A DNA stretch of 64,000 nt from the NCBI RefSeq assembly GCF_001591645.1, contig NZ_BCVH01000017.1, positions 30,596 to 94,595 on the forward strand, read 5' to 3'. The DNA is from Robertmurraya korlensis NBRC 107688 (GTDB lineage Bacteria > Bacillota > Bacilli > Bacillales > Cytobacillaceae). This document shows positions 26,256 to 36,265 of this stretch, in pieces (position 1 is the stretch's first letter; the number at the start of each line of letters is the position of its first letter). The notes under the pieces were generated by a model. It worked only from the letters and a program-made list of their open reading frames with translations, was not told the origin of the DNA and did not search any database. The translations under genes were made by a program, and so were the position numbers.

Positions 26256-28151
26256 TTAGCTTTGTAACACTTTTTCCGCTAAGTATTCCTTCTCGAAGGA
26301 ATACTTTTTTTCTACATATATTTGATGCCATACCATAAACATAAGCACGGTCCAAATTTTCCTGCTATTATCAGCTTTTCCTTGGCAGTGATCCTCTAGC
26401 AACTGAAGCACATACGTCTTATTTAATAAATAGTCTGTATCGCTCTCTCTAATAATTGTCTTTGCCCATTCATTCATCTCTGCCTTTAACCAGTGACGAA
26501 TTGGCACAGGGAAGCCTAGTTTTTTACGGTTAAGAACATGTTCTGGTACAATTCCCTCTGCTGCTTTTCTAAGAACGTACTTTGTCGTACCATCGGCTGT
26601 CTTTAAACTTGTTGGGATTTTAGAAGCAACATCAAATACCGCTTTATCTAAGAAAGGGACACGCAGCTCTAAAGAATGAGCCATTGTCATTTTGTCAGCC
26701 TTTAATAAAATATCTCCACGCATCCACGTATGAATATCGATATACTGCATACGGTCAACTGGGTCGTAGCCTTCACTTTCTTTATATAAAGGTTTCGTGA
26801 TATTTGTAAAATCTAACCCTTTATTATACGTATTTAGAAGATCTCTTTTTTCAAGCTCACTAAACATTTTTGCGTTTCCGATATAGCGTTCTTCTAAAGG
26901 AGTCAGACCACGTTCAATAAAGCTCTTCCCACGCATACCTTCTGGCATGATTTTTGCTAGTAAACGTAAAAATGCTTTTCCTACCTGAGGAATTTTATTA
27001 AATATCTCAAGATCCTGAGGCTCTCTATAAATATTGTAGCCTCCAAATAGCTCATCTGCACCTTCTCCAGATAGAACAACTGTCACATGCTTTCGTGCTT
27101 CACGTGCCACAAAATATAAAGGTACACATGCTGGATCTGCAAGCGGATCGTCCATATGCCACATAATCTTTGGCACTTCATTCATATACTCTTCAGGAGT
27201 AATGACATAGCTTATATTTTCTACCCCTAGCTTGTCAGCTGTTTCCTTAGCAACATCAATCTCACTAAATCCATTATGATCAAAACCAACAGAAAATGTC
27301 TTAATTGACGGGTGAAATTCTTTTGCAATCGATGCAATAATGGAAGAGTCAATTCCACCAGAAAGGAACGAACCTACTGGTACATCACTTCTCATATGAA
27401 TTTTAACAGAATCAAAAAGAACATCTCTTATTTCTTTAACAAAATCATTCTCTGATTTTCTTACAGGATGGAAACTTGCCTTCCAGTAACGCTTAATTTC
27501 CATTTCAGATCCGATTTTCTTTGTAAAGTAATGTCCTGGTTCTAATTTTGAAATACCTTCTGACATTGTATTAGGCTCAGGAACAAACTGATACGTTAAG
27601 TAATGTTGCAAAGAATCATAGTTTAATACATCATTCTGAAGCGCTAGCAAAATACTCTTCTTCTCTGAAGCAAAGAAAGTCTTTTCCCCGTCATCAAAAT
27701 AAAAGAAAGGCTTGATTCCAAATGGGTCACGTGCTCCATATAGCGTCTTTTCAAGCTTATCCCAAATAACGAAGGCAAACATTCCGCGAAGCTTCTCAAC
27801 AGCCTTCTCCTTCAAATGGCTGTATAGGGCAATAATTACTTCTGTATCGGAGCTCGTTGCAAAAGTCAATCCTTCAGCTAACAGCTCTTCTCGAAGCTCA
27901 ACATAATTATAAATTTCCCCGTTAAAGATAATCCAGTATCTTTCATTTTCAAATTGAAGGGGTTGATGCCCACTCTCTATATCAATGATACTTAATCGTC
28001 GGAACCCAAATTGAACATGAGAATCATAGAAATATCCATCATCATCTGGGCCGCGATGCGTAATCAAAGTATTCATATTCTCAAATTGTTGTTTTTGTCC
28101 ATCACTAAACACTTGCGATTTGTCATGAACACATCCAATAAAACCACACAT
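26256..28151 (-). CDS. asnB: Asparagine synthetase (glutamine-hydrolysing)
   Basis: A 631-residue AsnB. The N-terminal glutaminase begins MCGFIGC with nucleophile Cys2, followed by HRGPDDDGY and NGEIYNYVELR; the C-terminal ATP-pyrophosphatase domain has SGGIDSS at about 263-269 and GEGADELFGGY. It makes asparagine from aspartate, glutamine and ATP. Length is typical of B. subtilis AsnB. Zero-gap convergence with the C39 peptidase gene. A TTGACA lies upstream at about 28244-28249 (minus), but the matching -10 is weak. Confidence 0.95.
   Translation of the reverse strand: MCGFIGCVHDKSQVFSDGQKQQFENMNTLITHRGPDDDGYFYDSHVQFGFRRLSIIDIESGHQPLQFENERYWIIFNGEIYNYVELREELLAEGLTFATSSDTEVIIALYSHLKEKAVEKLRGMFAFVIWDKLEKTLYGARDPFGIKPFFYFDDGEKTFFASEKKSILLALQNDVLNYDSLQHYLTYQFVPEPNTMSEGISKLEPGHYFTKKIGSEMEIKRYWKASFHPVRKSENDFVKEIRDVLFDSVKIHMRSDVPVGSFLSGGIDSSIIASIAKEFHPSIKTFSVGFDHNGFSEIDVAKETADKLGVENISYVITPEEYMNEVPKIMWHMDDPLADPACVPLYFVAREARKHVTVVLSGEGADELFGGYNIYREPQDLEIFNKIPQVGKAFLRLLAKIMPEGMRGKSFIERGLTPLEERYIGNAKMFSELEKRDLLNTYNKGLDFTNITKPLYKESEGYDPVDRMQYIDIHTWMRGDILLKADKMTMAHSLELRVPFLDKAVFDVASKIPTSLKTADGTTKYVLRKAAEGIVPEHVLNRKKLGFPVPIRHWLKAEMNEWAKTIIRESDTDYLLNKTYVLQLLEDHCQGKADNSRKIWTVLMFMVWHQIYVEKKYSFEKEYLAEKVLQS
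26281..26312 (+). terminator. Plus-strand terminator inside the 3' end of asnB
   Basis: A perfect 11-bp stem AAGTATTCCTT / AAGGAATACTT with loop CTCG and six T's lies 25 bases past the stop of the C39 peptidase gene, entirely inside the coding sequence of convergent asnB. Confidence 0.85.
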
Positions 28152-28337
28152 GTATGTAACTCACCTACTCCGTTCTTACGAGTTTAATCTTCCATTTTAG
28201 AAAGAATACCTATTAATACTACCACTATTGGTTTAGAATCGCACTGTCAAATTAACCATTTCCTAAAAATTCAAGCTTACTACCCATTGTTTACATCCCT
28301 TTATGCATCTAAACCACCATACCCATATAGACGTAAA

Positions 28338-28374
28338 GAAAAACCGGGAGTTACAAAATTTCTGTAACTCCCGG
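28338..28374 (-). terminator. metK terminator
   Basis: Minus-strand 12-bp stem CCGGGAGTTACA / TGTAACTCCCGG followed by TTTTTCTTT, 16 bases past the metK stop. Confidence 0.9.
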
Positions 28375-28389
28375 CTGTTCCTTGTTAAT

Positions 28390-29592
28390 TTATCTTTCAA
28401 GAGCTTCCTTACGAAGCATTTCAGCTTTATCTGTACGCTCCCACGGAAGATCTACATCTGTACGACCAAAATGACCATAAGCAGCAGTTTGCTTATAAAT
28501 AGGACGTCTTAAATCAAGCATTTTAATGATACCAGCTGGACGAAGGTCGAAGTTGTTACGTACCACTTCGATAAGAACCTCTTCACTAACATCACTAGTT
28601 CCAAATGTATCAATAGAAATAGATACTGGATGTGCAACACCGATTGCATAAGCAAGCTGTACTTCCACTTTATCTGCTAAACCTGCAGCAACAAGATTCT
28701 TTGCTACATAACGAGCAGCGTAAGCAGCTGAACGGTCAACCTTTGTAGGATCCTTACCAGAGAATGCACCGCCACCGTGACGAGCATAACCACCGTAAGT
28801 ATCTACAATAATCTTACGTCCTGTTAACCCAGCGTCACCTTGTGGTCCACCGATAACGAAACGACCAGTTGGGTTAATGAAATACTTTGTATTTTCATCA
28901 ATTAACTCTTCTGGTACTACAGGGTTAATAACATACTCTTTAAGGTTACGTTGAATTTGCTCCAACGTCACTTCAGGATGGTGCTGTGTAGAGATAACAA
29001 TTGTATCAATACGAACTGGTTTGTTATTTTCATCGTATTCAACGGTAACCTGAGTTTTCCCGTCAGGACGAAGGTACGGAAGAATATCATCTTTACGAAC
29101 TTCAGTTAATCTACGTGCTAATTTATGTGCTAAAGAAATCGGAAGAGGCATAAGCTCCTTTGTCTCGTTACAAGCAAAACCAAACATTAACCCTTGGTCA
29201 CCTGCTCCAATCGCATCGATTTCTTCATCAGACATAGATCCTTCACGTGCTTCAAGTGCTTGGTCAACCCCCATTGCAATATCAGCTGATTGCTCATCAA
29301 TCGAAGTTAAAACCGCACATGTTTCAGAATCGAAACCATATTTTGCACGTGTGTACCCAATTTCCTTAATTGTTTCACGAACAATCTTAGGAATATCTAC
29401 GTATGTAGAGGTAGTAATTTCCCCAGCAACTAATACTAAACCAGTTGTTACTGACGTTTCCGCAGCAACACGAGCATTTGCGTCTTTTGCTAAAATAGCA
29501 TCTAGAATTGAGTCTGAAATTTGGTCACTGATCTTGTCCGGATGACCTTCAGTAACTGACTCGGATGTAAATAAACGACGTTTTTTTGACAT
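28390..29592 (-). CDS. metK: S-adenosylmethionine synthetase
   Basis: A 400-residue MetK, making SAM from methionine and ATP. Visible signatures are [17 protein letters not shown] at the N-terminus, [12 protein letters not shown] in the middle and [16 protein letters not shown] toward the C-terminus. It is preceded by an S-box (SAM) riboswitch, giving feedback by its own product, and followed by a strong terminator. It supplies the SAM used by the radical SAM and methyltransferase enzymes in this window. Confidence 0.97.
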   Translation of the reverse strand: MSKKRRLFTSESVTEGHPDKISDQISDSILDAILAKDANARVAAETSVTTGLVLVAGEITTSTYVDIPKIVRETIKEIGYTRAKYGFDSETCAVLTSIDEQSADIAMGVDQALEAREGSMSDEEIDAIGAGDQGLMFGFACNETKELMPLPISLAHKLARRLTEVRKDDILPYLRPDGKTQVTVEYDENNKPVRIDTIVISTQHHPEVTLEQIQRNLKEYVINPVVPEELIDENTKYFINPTGRFVIGGPQGDAGLTGRKIIVDTYGGYARHGGGAFSGKDPTKVDRSAAYAARYVAKNLVAAGLADKVEVQLAYAIGVAHPVSISIDTFGTSDVSEEVLIEVVRNNFDLRPAGIIKMLDLRRPIYKQTAAYGHFGRTDVDLPWERTDKAEMLRKEALER

Positions 29593-29764
29593 CTCCTGAC
29601 CTCCTATTTATTTATCTTTGAGAAAAAGGTATGCTTATTATATCAACATAAACAAAACCTTCCATTTGATACGGAACTCATTCCCTAAGTAGTATGAAAT
29701 AAACATGCCATTTTTATTATGAAGGTTTGAAAAATACCCACCGAATAAAAACTTTATGCAAAAT

Positions 29765-29960
29765 AAAAAACCTTCCCTGCTTGAGGAAAGGGTGATAGCA
29801 AAATAATTTGCGCCTTTCGCTCTTATCGTTCAAGGACTAAAATCCTTGCCTCAGGTTAGCACCTTCTCTTTTATATTAATTACAGTTATTGTAATTAATT
29901 ATTAAAGCAGGTTGCTGGGTTTCATAGGGCCTGTCCCTCCACCAGCTCGGGATAAGAGAG
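29765..29960 (-). promoter_or_regulatory. S-box (SAM-I) riboswitch of metK
   Basis: The minus strand has the SAM-I core in order: CTCTTATCCCGAGC, GGTGGAGGGA, CTATGAAACCCAGCAACC, AAGGTGCTAACCTG, and the closing GATAAGAG. A terminator stem with six T's follows at about 29765-29795. SAM binding should stop transcription before metK. Confidence 0.95.
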
Positions 29961-29977
29961 TATCCGTTCAATGTAGA

Positions 29978-30007
29978 ATAATACCGTATCACGTCAAATA
30001 CTGTCAA
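29978..30007 (-). promoter_or_regulatory. Sigma-A promoter of metK
   Basis: Minus-strand TTGACA (30002-30007) and TATTAT (29978-29983) with an 18-base spacer; transcription would start about ten bases before the S-box. Confidence 0.75.
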
Positions 30008-30096
30008 CATCTTTATGAAAAATATTTGATTCATTCTTCAAATAACAAGTGACTGTTATCCCACACTTCCTTCTATATAATTCGCTCCTTTCTTTT

Positions 30097-30109
30097 ATAG
30101 TATAGACTA
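30097..30109 (+). repeat. 13-bp direct repeat, copy 1, upstream of pckA
   Basis: ATAGTATAGACTA occurs here and again, identical, at 30199-30211, 102 bases apart. Each copy is close to palindromic (TAGT....ACTA). A possible operator. Confidence 0.6.
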
Positions 30110-30198
30110 TTAACTCGAATTCGGATTTTTATGACTCTAAAAGCGTTGAAATAGGTAGATTATGATGTTTTTTCCTGCACAAACTAATATTTTTATAA

Positions 30199-30211
30199 AT
30201 AGTATAGACTA
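30199..30211 (+). repeat. 13-bp direct repeat, copy 2, upstream of pckA
   Basis: Second identical copy of ATAGTATAGACTA; it covers the presumed -35 region (TAGACT) of the pckA promoter. Confidence 0.6.
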
Positions 30212-30232
30212 ATAAAGTTAATGTGTTATACT
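30205..30232 (+). promoter_or_regulatory. Probable pckA promoter with CcpN-like site
   Basis: TAGACT (30205-30210) and TATACT (30227-30232) are 16 bases apart, 37 bases before the ATG. TGTGTTATACT (30222-30232) fits the CcpN operator consensus as I recall it (TRTGHYATAYW) and overlaps the -10. In B. subtilis pckA is repressed by CcpN on glycolytic carbon. Confidence 0.55.
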
Positions 30233-30269
30233 AATTAAAAAATAACCAATAAAGGTAGGTAGTCATCAG

Positions 30270-31856
30270 ATGAACTCTGTCCGTATTTCTAACCAATTAA
30301 GCGAATTGTTAGCCTCTGGTCATGTGCATGTGCAACTATCTGTACCACAATTAGTCGAAAAGGTTCTCACTAGAAACGAGGGAGTCTTAACATCGACTGG
30401 TGCTGTTCGAGCAACAACAGGGAAATATACTGGTCGCTCTCCAAAAGACAAATACATTGTTGAAGAATCTTCAACTAAGGACAAGATTGATTGGGGAGCT
30501 GTTAACCAACCAATCTCTCAAGAAGTTTTTGATCGTTTATATAATAAAGTACTAAGGTACTTGAAAGATAGAAATGAACTATTTGTTTTCAAAGGCTTTG
30601 CTGGCGCAGATAAAAAACATCGTTTACCTATCCAGGTGATCAACGAGTTTGCTTGGCATAATCTTTTTGCTCACCAGTTATTCATTCGACCAACAGCAGA
30701 AGAGCTTTTGGCACATGAAGAACAGTTCACGGTTATATCTGCTCCAAACTTTAAGGCAGACCCTATTATTGATGGTACTAAGTCTGAGACATTTATCATT
30801 GTCTCTTTTGAAAAAAAGACCGTGTTAATAGGCGGCACCGAGTATGCAGGTGAAATGAAGAAATCCATTTTCTCCATCATGAACTATTTACTACCTGAAA
30901 ACAATATTCTATCTATGCACTGTTCAGCAAATGTTGGCGTTGAAGGCGATGTTGCCTTGTTTTTCGGCTTATCCGGAACAGGGAAAACTACTTTATCTGC
31001 AGATCCTAATCGACGATTAATTGGGGATGATGAACACGGCTGGTCAGCAAACGGTGTTTTTAATATTGAAGGAGGTTGCTACGCTAAGTGTATTAACCTC
31101 TCCAGAGAAAAGGAGCCTCAAATTTTTGACGCTATTCACTTCGGATCTGTGTTAGAAAATGTAGTCCTGAATACAGAAACACGTGTGGCTGATTATGATG
31201 ATGGAACACTAACAGAGAATACACGTGCCGCTTATCCTATTCAATCGATTAGCAATATCGTGGATCCTAGTGTAGCAGGTCATCCTAATACAATTATTTT
31301 CCTTACTGCTGATGCTTTTGGGGTACTCCCTCCTATTGCTAAGCTCTCAAAGGAGCAAGCGATGTATCACTTCTTAAGCGGGTACACATCAAAACTTGCT
31401 GGTACAGAACAAGGAATCACTTCACCACAAGCAACATTTTCAACTTGCTTTGGATCTCCTTTCCTACCGTTAGAAGCAACTCGTTATGCAGAAATGCTTG
31501 GTTCTAAGATTGATGAGCATAATGCCAAGGTGTATCTAGTGAATACCGGTTGGACTGGTGGTGAGTATGGAGTCGGAAGCAGAATGAAGCTAGCCTTTAC
31601 CCGCTCCATGGTACAGGCAGCGCTCGAAGGAGAGCTTAACCATGTAGAGACATGTAAGGATCCTATTTTTGGATTAGAGATCCCACTTCATGTCCCTGGT
31701 GTTCCAGATGACGTTCTTCAGCCAAATCGAACATGGGCAGACCAAGATTCTTACCAAATCAAAGCCAAAGAATTAGCTACAAAATTCAAGGATAACTTTA
31801 AAAAATTCGCTAATGTTGCCGAACATATTATCGAAAAAGGCGGTCCAACTTTATAA
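30270..31856 (+). CDS. pckA: ATP-dependent phosphoenolpyruvate carboxykinase
   Basis: A 528-residue PckA that converts oxaloacetate and ATP to phosphoenolpyruvate, the first step of gluconeogenesis. The P-loop [11 protein letters not shown] is at about 233-243, then LIGDDEHGW for metal binding, and [12 protein letters not shown] further on. Length is normal. Divergent from metK, with repeated motifs in its promoter. A strong bidirectional terminator follows. Confidence 0.97.
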   Translation: MNSVRISNQLSELLASGHVHVQLSVPQLVEKVLTRNEGVLTSTGAVRATTGKYTGRSPKDKYIVEESSTKDKIDWGAVNQPISQEVFDRLYNKVLRYLKDRNELFVFKGFAGADKKHRLPIQVINEFAWHNLFAHQLFIRPTAEELLAHEEQFTVISAPNFKADPIIDGTKSETFIIVSFEKKTVLIGGTEYAGEMKKSIFSIMNYLLPENNILSMHCSANVGVEGDVALFFGLSGTGKTTLSADPNRRLIGDDEHGWSANGVFNIEGGCYAKCINLSREKEPQIFDAIHFGSVLENVVLNTETRVADYDDGTLTENTRAAYPIQSISNIVDPSVAGHPNTIIFLTADAFGVLPPIAKLSKEQAMYHFLSGYTSKLAGTEQGITSPQATFSTCFGSPFLPLEATRYAEMLGSKIDEHNAKVYLVNTGWTGGEYGVGSRMKLAFTRSMVQAALEGELNHVETCKDPIFGLEIPLHVPGVPDDVLQPNRTWADQDSYQIKAKELATKFKDNFKKFANVAEHIIEKGGPTL

Positions 31857-31860
31857 TAGC

Positions 31861-31897
31861 AAAAAAAGAGCGTAATCAACTGATTACGCTCTTTTAA
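31861..31897. terminator. Bidirectional terminator between pckA and ytmB
   Basis: A perfect 15-bp inverted repeat (arms 31864-31878 and 31881-31895) flanked by A- and T-runs, between convergent genes. Confidence 0.9.
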
Positions 31898-32136
31898 TTG
31901 GATGAATGCAAGGAGATCAATTGATATTCAATTGTGGTCCTTTCCCCTTCAAGAATTACTTTTTTTATCTTTGCCATACCACTAACTTCCCCATCAATGG
32001 TTCTTCTCACCTCAAGGGGAATGTCTATTGGATATAGACGATATCCTTCTTTGGTTAATGTAAACAAATTCTCCTCAAGTCTACTTTCTCTACCCTTTGT
32101 CACAATCATTGTATTAAGCTCTAATGGCATACCCAT
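31894..32136 (-). CDS. ytmB: DUF2584 family protein YtmB
   Basis: An 80-residue soluble protein of the YtmB/DUF2584 family. It has a mixed alpha/beta pattern (MPLELNTMIVTKG at the start, KVILEGERTTIEYQLISL at the end). Function is unknown. AAAGGAG precedes the ATG. Position between pckA and ytmA is as in B. subtilis. Confidence 0.75.
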   Translation of the reverse strand: MGMPLELNTMIVTKGRESRLEENLFTLTKEGYRLYPIDIPLEVRRTIDGEVSGMAKIKKVILEGERTTIEYQLISLHSSN

Positions 32137-32172
32137 TGTTCTCCACTCCTTTTCTTTATTTTATCATTACTA

Positions 32173-32961
32173 TCACTGTTTTTTCATCCATTGAGTTAAG
32201 TCTGCAACGACTTTCCGATTGATGCTAGGGGGAAAATAATGAGTTAACTCTTCGAAATACCAACTCTCGACTGGTTTTTGCAGATCCTTTAATCTTTCTT
32301 CCAATCTTCTTGCATGGTCTACACTTACATTCCGATCCTTCGATCCATGTATGATTAAAGTTGGACAACCTAATTGGTCAATCTGATACAAGGGGGTGCG
32401 GAATTTATATCTCTCTGGATATTTAGTTGGAGTACCACCAATTACTCTTTTCATCATCCTTCTTAGGTCTTCTCTTTCCATATATGTAAGAATCATATCA
32501 CTTACTCCACCCCAAGTAACAACAGAGGCCGTTTCTGGAAACTCAAGGGCAGTTAATAATGCCATTACCCCACCACGGGAAAATCCAAATACATGTACCC
32601 TTTTTACTCGTGAATGCTGCTGTAAAATGCGAAACCCAGCAAATGCATCTTCTCGGTCATATCCAGCGAAATCTTCATTCCCTTCCCCACCTTGATTTCC
32701 TCGGTAGAATGGAGCAAAGACAATAAACCCTTCACAAGCAAATTGCACCAACCTTGATGGCCTCACCTTTCCTACGCTTTTTATTCCTCCTCTTAAATAG
32801 AGAAATCCATCAAGTGGCACTATCCCTTTAGGCTCCGCTAACATTCCTTTTACCTTAAATTCACCCGAGGTATACGTTACTAGCGATAACTCCACATCGG
32901 GATGAGGAGAAGGAAACCTCTCTATATCAATAATATCTATAGGATACATACCTTCTGTCAC
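32173..32961 (-). CDS. ytmA: Prolyl-oligopeptidase-type alpha/beta hydrolase YtmA
   Basis: A 262-residue serine hydrolase of the dipeptidyl-peptidase S9-like group. The nucleophile is Ser128 in GFSRGG, the acid the Asp in HGSKDRNV and the base the His in ELTHYFP. YLRGG at about 55-59 forms the oxyanion region. The substrate is unknown. The start is uncertain: the GTG at 32959-32961 lies almost on top of its ribosome site, so the ATG four codons further in is an alternative. Cytoplasmic, with no signal peptide. Confidence 0.8.
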   Translation of the reverse strand: MTEGMYPIDIIDIERFPSPHPDVELSLVTYTSGEFKVKGMLAEPKGIVPLDGFLYLRGGIKSVGKVRPSRLVQFACEGFIVFAPFYRGNQGGEGNEDFAGYDREDAFAGFRILQQHSRVKRVHVFGFSRGGVMALLTALEFPETASVVTWGGVSDMILTYMEREDLRRMMKRVIGGTPTKYPERYKFRTPLYQIDQLGCPTLIIHGSKDRNVSVDHARRLEERLKDLQKPVESWYFEELTHYFPPSINRKVVADLTQWMKKQ

Positions 32962-33081
32962 ACTCCCTTACACATGTTTTTCATCTAGGCATTCACACAT
33001 TTTTTTTGACTTCATACGATATGTTAGGTGCCCAAACCGTTGACATAAAAAAGTTTATCTATAAAGGAGGTTCTCCATAAA

Positions 33082-34077
33082 ATGAAAAAGTCATTTAGGA
33101 TTTTCTTTTCCATGTTGCTAGTTGTCATTCTTATTATACCGATTGCGGCATGCAGTAGGGAAGAAGTCCAAAAAGTACGAATTGGTGAAGTAACCCGTTC
33201 CATTTTTTATGCACCTGAATATGTTGCCATAGAAAAGGGTTTTTTTGAAGAAGAAGGATTAGATGTTGAACTAACCACTACATCAGGCGGAGACAAGACA
33301 ATGACTGCACTTTTGACCAACAGTATTGACGTTGCCCTCGTTGGTTCTGAAACATCCATTTACGTGTATGCACAAGAAGCAAATGATCCAGTCATCAACT
33401 TTGCCCAACTCACTCAAACAGATGGCACGTTCCTTGTATCTCGTGAAAAGATTGATAACTTTTCATGGGAAATGTTGAAAGGATCTACCTTTTTAGGTCA
33501 AAGAAAGGGTGGTATGCCACAAATGGTTGGGGAGTTCGTCCTAAAACAGCATGGTATTGACCCACAGAATGACCTGAATCTCATTCAAAATATTGATTTC
33601 GCCAATATTTCAAGTGCTTTTGCCTCTGGAACAGGCGACTTTGTACAGCTATTTGAACCAACTGCAAGTGTGTTTGAAAAGGAAGGAAGAGGACATATTG
33701 TCGCTTCGTTCGGTACAGAGTCAGGAATGGTGCCATATACCACATTTATGTCAAAAGAAAGCTATATGACGGAAAACAAAGAAACCGTTGAAAAATTCAC
33801 AAGAGCTATCTACAAAGCACAAAAATGGGTAGAGGAAAATTCTGCAAAGGATATTGCTGAAGCCATTTCCCCTTACTTCGAGGATACAGACTTATCCCTA
33901 ATTGAGACAGTGGTTGACCGATACAAGAGCCAGGGCTCTTATGCAACAAACCCAGTTCTTGATGAAGAAGAGTGGGAAAACCTTCAAAATATTATGGATG
34001 AAGCCGGAGAGTTACCTGAGAGAGTTGATCACGGTGTTCTTGTAAATACCGAAATTGCTGAAGGAATTATGAAATAA
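33082..34077 (+). CDS. ytlA: ABC importer substrate-binding lipoprotein YtlA
   Basis: A 331-residue lipoprotein of the SsuA/NMT1 substrate-binding group. Signal peptide with lipobox IAAC, modified Cys24, then a bilobed domain (IGEVTRSIFYAPEYVAIEKG, TSGGDKTMTALLTNSIDVAL). Related proteins bind sulfonates, nitrate or pyrimidine precursors; which ligand applies here cannot be told. AGGAGG precedes the ATG. First of the ytlA-ytlC-ytlD operon. Confidence 0.88.
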   Translation: MKKSFRIFFSMLLVVILIIPIAACSREEVQKVRIGEVTRSIFYAPEYVAIEKGFFEEEGLDVELTTTSGGDKTMTALLTNSIDVALVGSETSIYVYAQEANDPVINFAQLTQTDGTFLVSREKIDNFSWEMLKGSTFLGQRKGGMPQMVGEFVLKQHGIDPQNDLNLIQNIDFANISSAFASGTGDFVQLFEPTASVFEKEGRGHIVASFGTESGMVPYTTFMSKESYMTENKETVEKFTRAIYKAQKWVEENSAKDIAEAISPYFEDTDLSLIETVVDRYKSQGSYATNPVLDEEEWENLQNIMDEAGELPERVDHGVLVNTEIAEGIMK

Positions 34078-34103
34078 AACATTAACATTCGAGGAGGCCG
34101 ACT

Positions 34104-34868
34104 ATGAGCTTTTTAAAGCTAGAGCATATTCATCACACCTATTTCACTAAAACCTCTGCTACAACGGCCCTCTCCGACATTTCACTCGAAGTCGAGGAAG
34201 GGGAATTCATCTCCTTCCTTGGTCCGAGTGGATGCGGAAAAACTACCCTTCTTTCAATCATCGCCGGATTATTTCCAGCAACAGAAGGTACCATTCTGCT
34301 AGAGAATCGTTCTGTTAACAAATCAGAAAAAAAGATCGGTTATATGCTACAGCAAGATTATTTATTTCCTTGGAAAACCATTGAGGAAAATATATTGCTT
34401 GGCTTAAAGGTTTCTGGGATTGAAGAAGCTGCTAAGAAGAAATACGCCTTTACTCTTCTTGAGAAAATGGGATTAAAAGGCTACGACAAGCAATATCCTA
34501 AGCAACTTTCTGGTGGAATGAGACAAAGGGTTGCACTAGTAAGAACATTAGTAACGGAACCCAAATTACTTATGCTGGATGAACCATTTTCAGCGCTAGA
34601 TTATCAAACAAAACTGCGACTCGAGGATCTAGTGTCCGAGACATTAAAAACCTTCGGAAAAACAGCTATTCTCGTTACCCATGATATTGGAGAAGCAATC
34701 GCAATGAGCGATCGAATCTTTTTATTTTCTGCTCGTCCCGGGCAAATTCACAAAACCTTTAACGTTCCAAAGGAATTAAGAGACCTATCTCCATTTCAGT
34801 CTAGAAATCACGAAAATTATACACAGCTATTCCAGGAAATATGGAAGGAGTTGGAATCCCTTGAATAA
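34104..34868 (+). CDS. ytlC: ABC importer ATPase YtlC
   Basis: A 254-residue ABC ATPase of the nitrate/sulfonate/taurine group. Walker [10 protein letters not shown], signature LSGGMRQR, Walker B LLMLDEP and the switch histidine in VTHDIGEA are all intact. AGGAGG precedes the ATG. It follows ytlA by 26 bases and overlaps ytlD by eight bases, so all three are one transcript. Confidence 0.92.
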   Translation: MSFLKLEHIHHTYFTKTSATTALSDISLEVEEGEFISFLGPSGCGKTTLLSIIAGLFPATEGTILLENRSVNKSEKKIGYMLQQDYLFPWKTIEENILLGLKVSGIEEAAKKKYAFTLLEKMGLKGYDKQYPKQLSGGMRQRVALVRTLVTEPKLLMLDEPFSALDYQTKLRLEDLVSETLKTFGKTAILVTHDIGEAIAMSDRIFLFSARPGQIHKTFNVPKELRDLSPFQSRNHENYTQLFQEIWKELESLE

Positions 34869-35667
34869 AAGGCAAACGGTGGAACTCCTTCATAAGGATT
34901 ATATTAAACAGCTCACCAACCAAAAAAGATGGGTCCGTTTTTACCAATTGATCATCTTTCTTGTTTTCTTTTCTGGCTGGGAGATAGCCAGCAAAAAACA
35001 ATGGATTGATCCTTTAATCTTTAGTGCACCATCAAAAGTATGGGTTTTATTTATAAAAAAAGTCCAGGATGGTTCGCTAATGGTGGACCTTGGTTACACA
35101 CTATCAGAAACTGTTCTTGGATTTATTTTAGGAACACTTCTTGGAACCATTCTCGCGGCCATTCTCTGGTGGTCACCTTTCCTATCAAAGGTACTTGACC
35201 CTTATTTAGTAATTTTAAATGCTATGCCAAAGGTTGCATTAGGGCCAATTCTAATCGTTGCACTTGGACCAAGTATGACGTCTATTATTGCCATGGGTGC
35301 AATCATCTCGATTATCATCACGACCATTGTTGTTTATACCGCTTTTAAAGAAGTCGATCCTAACTATTTGAAGGTACTGCAAACCTTCGGGGCAACGAGA
35401 TCTCAATGCTTCAAAGAAGCTATCCTTCCAGCAAGCTTCCCTACAATCATTTCAACTCTAAAGGTGAATGTTGGTCTTTCTTGGGTAGGCGTTATTGTTG
35501 GTGAATTTCTCGTTTCGTCTAAAGGACTCGGATATATGATTATCTATGGTTTTCAGGTATTTAATTTCACACTTGTATTACTTTCTTTACTTGTCATCGC
35601 GGTATTTGCGACAATTATGTACCAATTGGTTGAACTTTTAGAAAGAAAACTAATTAAAAGTAACTAA
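34861..35667 (+). CDS. ytlD: ABC importer permease YtlD
   Basis: A 268-residue permease with about six membrane segments and the BPD-type loop [21 protein letters not shown], which contacts the ATPase. Start: TTG at 34861, nine bases after AAGGAG, overlapping the end of ytlC. With YtlA and YtlC it forms a complete importer. Confidence 0.9.
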   Translation: MNKRQTVELLHKDYIKQLTNQKRWVRFYQLIIFLVFFSGWEIASKKQWIDPLIFSAPSKVWVLFIKKVQDGSLMVDLGYTLSETVLGFILGTLLGTILAAILWWSPFLSKVLDPYLVILNAMPKVALGPILIVALGPSMTSIIAMGAIISIIITTIVVYTAFKEVDPNYLKVLQTFGATRSQCFKEAILPASFPTIISTLKVNVGLSWVGVIVGEFLVSSKGLGYMIIYGFQVFNFTLVLLSLLVIAVFATIMYQLVELLERKLIKSN

Positions 35668-35699
35668 AAGAGGCGAAGGACCATCCTTGCCTCTTTTTA
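35668..35699. terminator. Bidirectional terminator between ytlD and ytkD
   Basis: Stem of about 11 bp (AGAGGC and AAGGA against TCCTT and GCCTCT, one bulge) with T-runs on both strands. Confidence 0.8.
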
Positions 35700-36167
35700 C
35701 AAAAAATGTGTTTGTATGTACCGTAAACTTTTCTCTACTACAGAATCCTTCATAATAAAACTATACCCATTGCTAAATCGGTCACTTAGTTGAGGGTCAT
35801 CAATAAATACCGGTCCATCCGTTTCAAGGAAGTTTTCCTTCCAAACGAGCTCTTCTACCTCTCCATAAAAAATTGCTTTAACAAAAGTCTCATGATCGTT
35901 GCGAACTTCATAATGACCAATTTTAATTAATTTTTTTAGTACTCCACCCGTTTCTTCAAAAACTTCCCGGTTTGCTGCTTCCTCTACGGTTTCTCCACGC
36001 TCTACTTTTCCTCCAGGAAATTCAAGTCCTCTTTCTTTATGCTTAGTGAGTACCCACCCATTTTTATATTTACTTAGAATAAGAACATGTTGTACAGCCA
36101 TACCAAACTTATTTTCTCCAAAGGAAAGCAACACCTGTGCTCCCAAATGATCCCTAAATATCTCCAT
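35697..36167 (-). CDS. ytkD: Nudix hydrolase YtkD (8-oxo-dGTPase)
   Basis: A 156-residue Nudix protein. The Nudix box is at about 52-74 (GGKVERGETVEEA, then REVFEETGG), matching GX5EX7REUXEEXGU. B. subtilis YtkD hydrolyses 8-oxo-dGTP and other nucleoside triphosphates, preventing mutations. AAGGGTG lies eight bases before the ATG. Single gene. Confidence 0.9.
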   Translation of the reverse strand: MEIFRDHLGAQVLLSFGENKFGMAVQHVLILSKYKNGWVLTKHKERGLEFPGGKVERGETVEEAANREVFEETGGVLKKLIKIGHYEVRNDHETFVKAIFYGEVEELVWKENFLETDGPVFIDDPQLSDRFSNGYSFIMKDSVVEKSLRYIQTHFL

Positions 36168-36265
36168 GAACCCTTCACCCTTAAACTTTCTATTTATTTA
36201 CATAATAGCTGAAACTAATTGTTTTTCCAATCGTATATATGTCAATGAGATTTAGGGGGGATGAA

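Larger units (their letters stand above)
29593..30269. other. Long divergent regulatory region metK-pckA
   Basis: About 680 bases without a gene. It holds the metK S-box and promoter (29765-30007) and the pckA promoter region with repeated TAGTATA motifs (30097-30233). The stretch 29593-29764 is AT-rich leader with nothing recognised. Confidence 0.7.

Noticed and set aside
28152..28337. T-box or other riboswitch upstream of asnB
   Set aside because: The T-box core and a leader terminator are absent; only a TTGACA with a weak -10 is present.
33006..33060. TTGACT and TTGACA boxes upstream of ytlA as a promoter
   Set aside because: Neither has an acceptable -10 at 16-18 bases.
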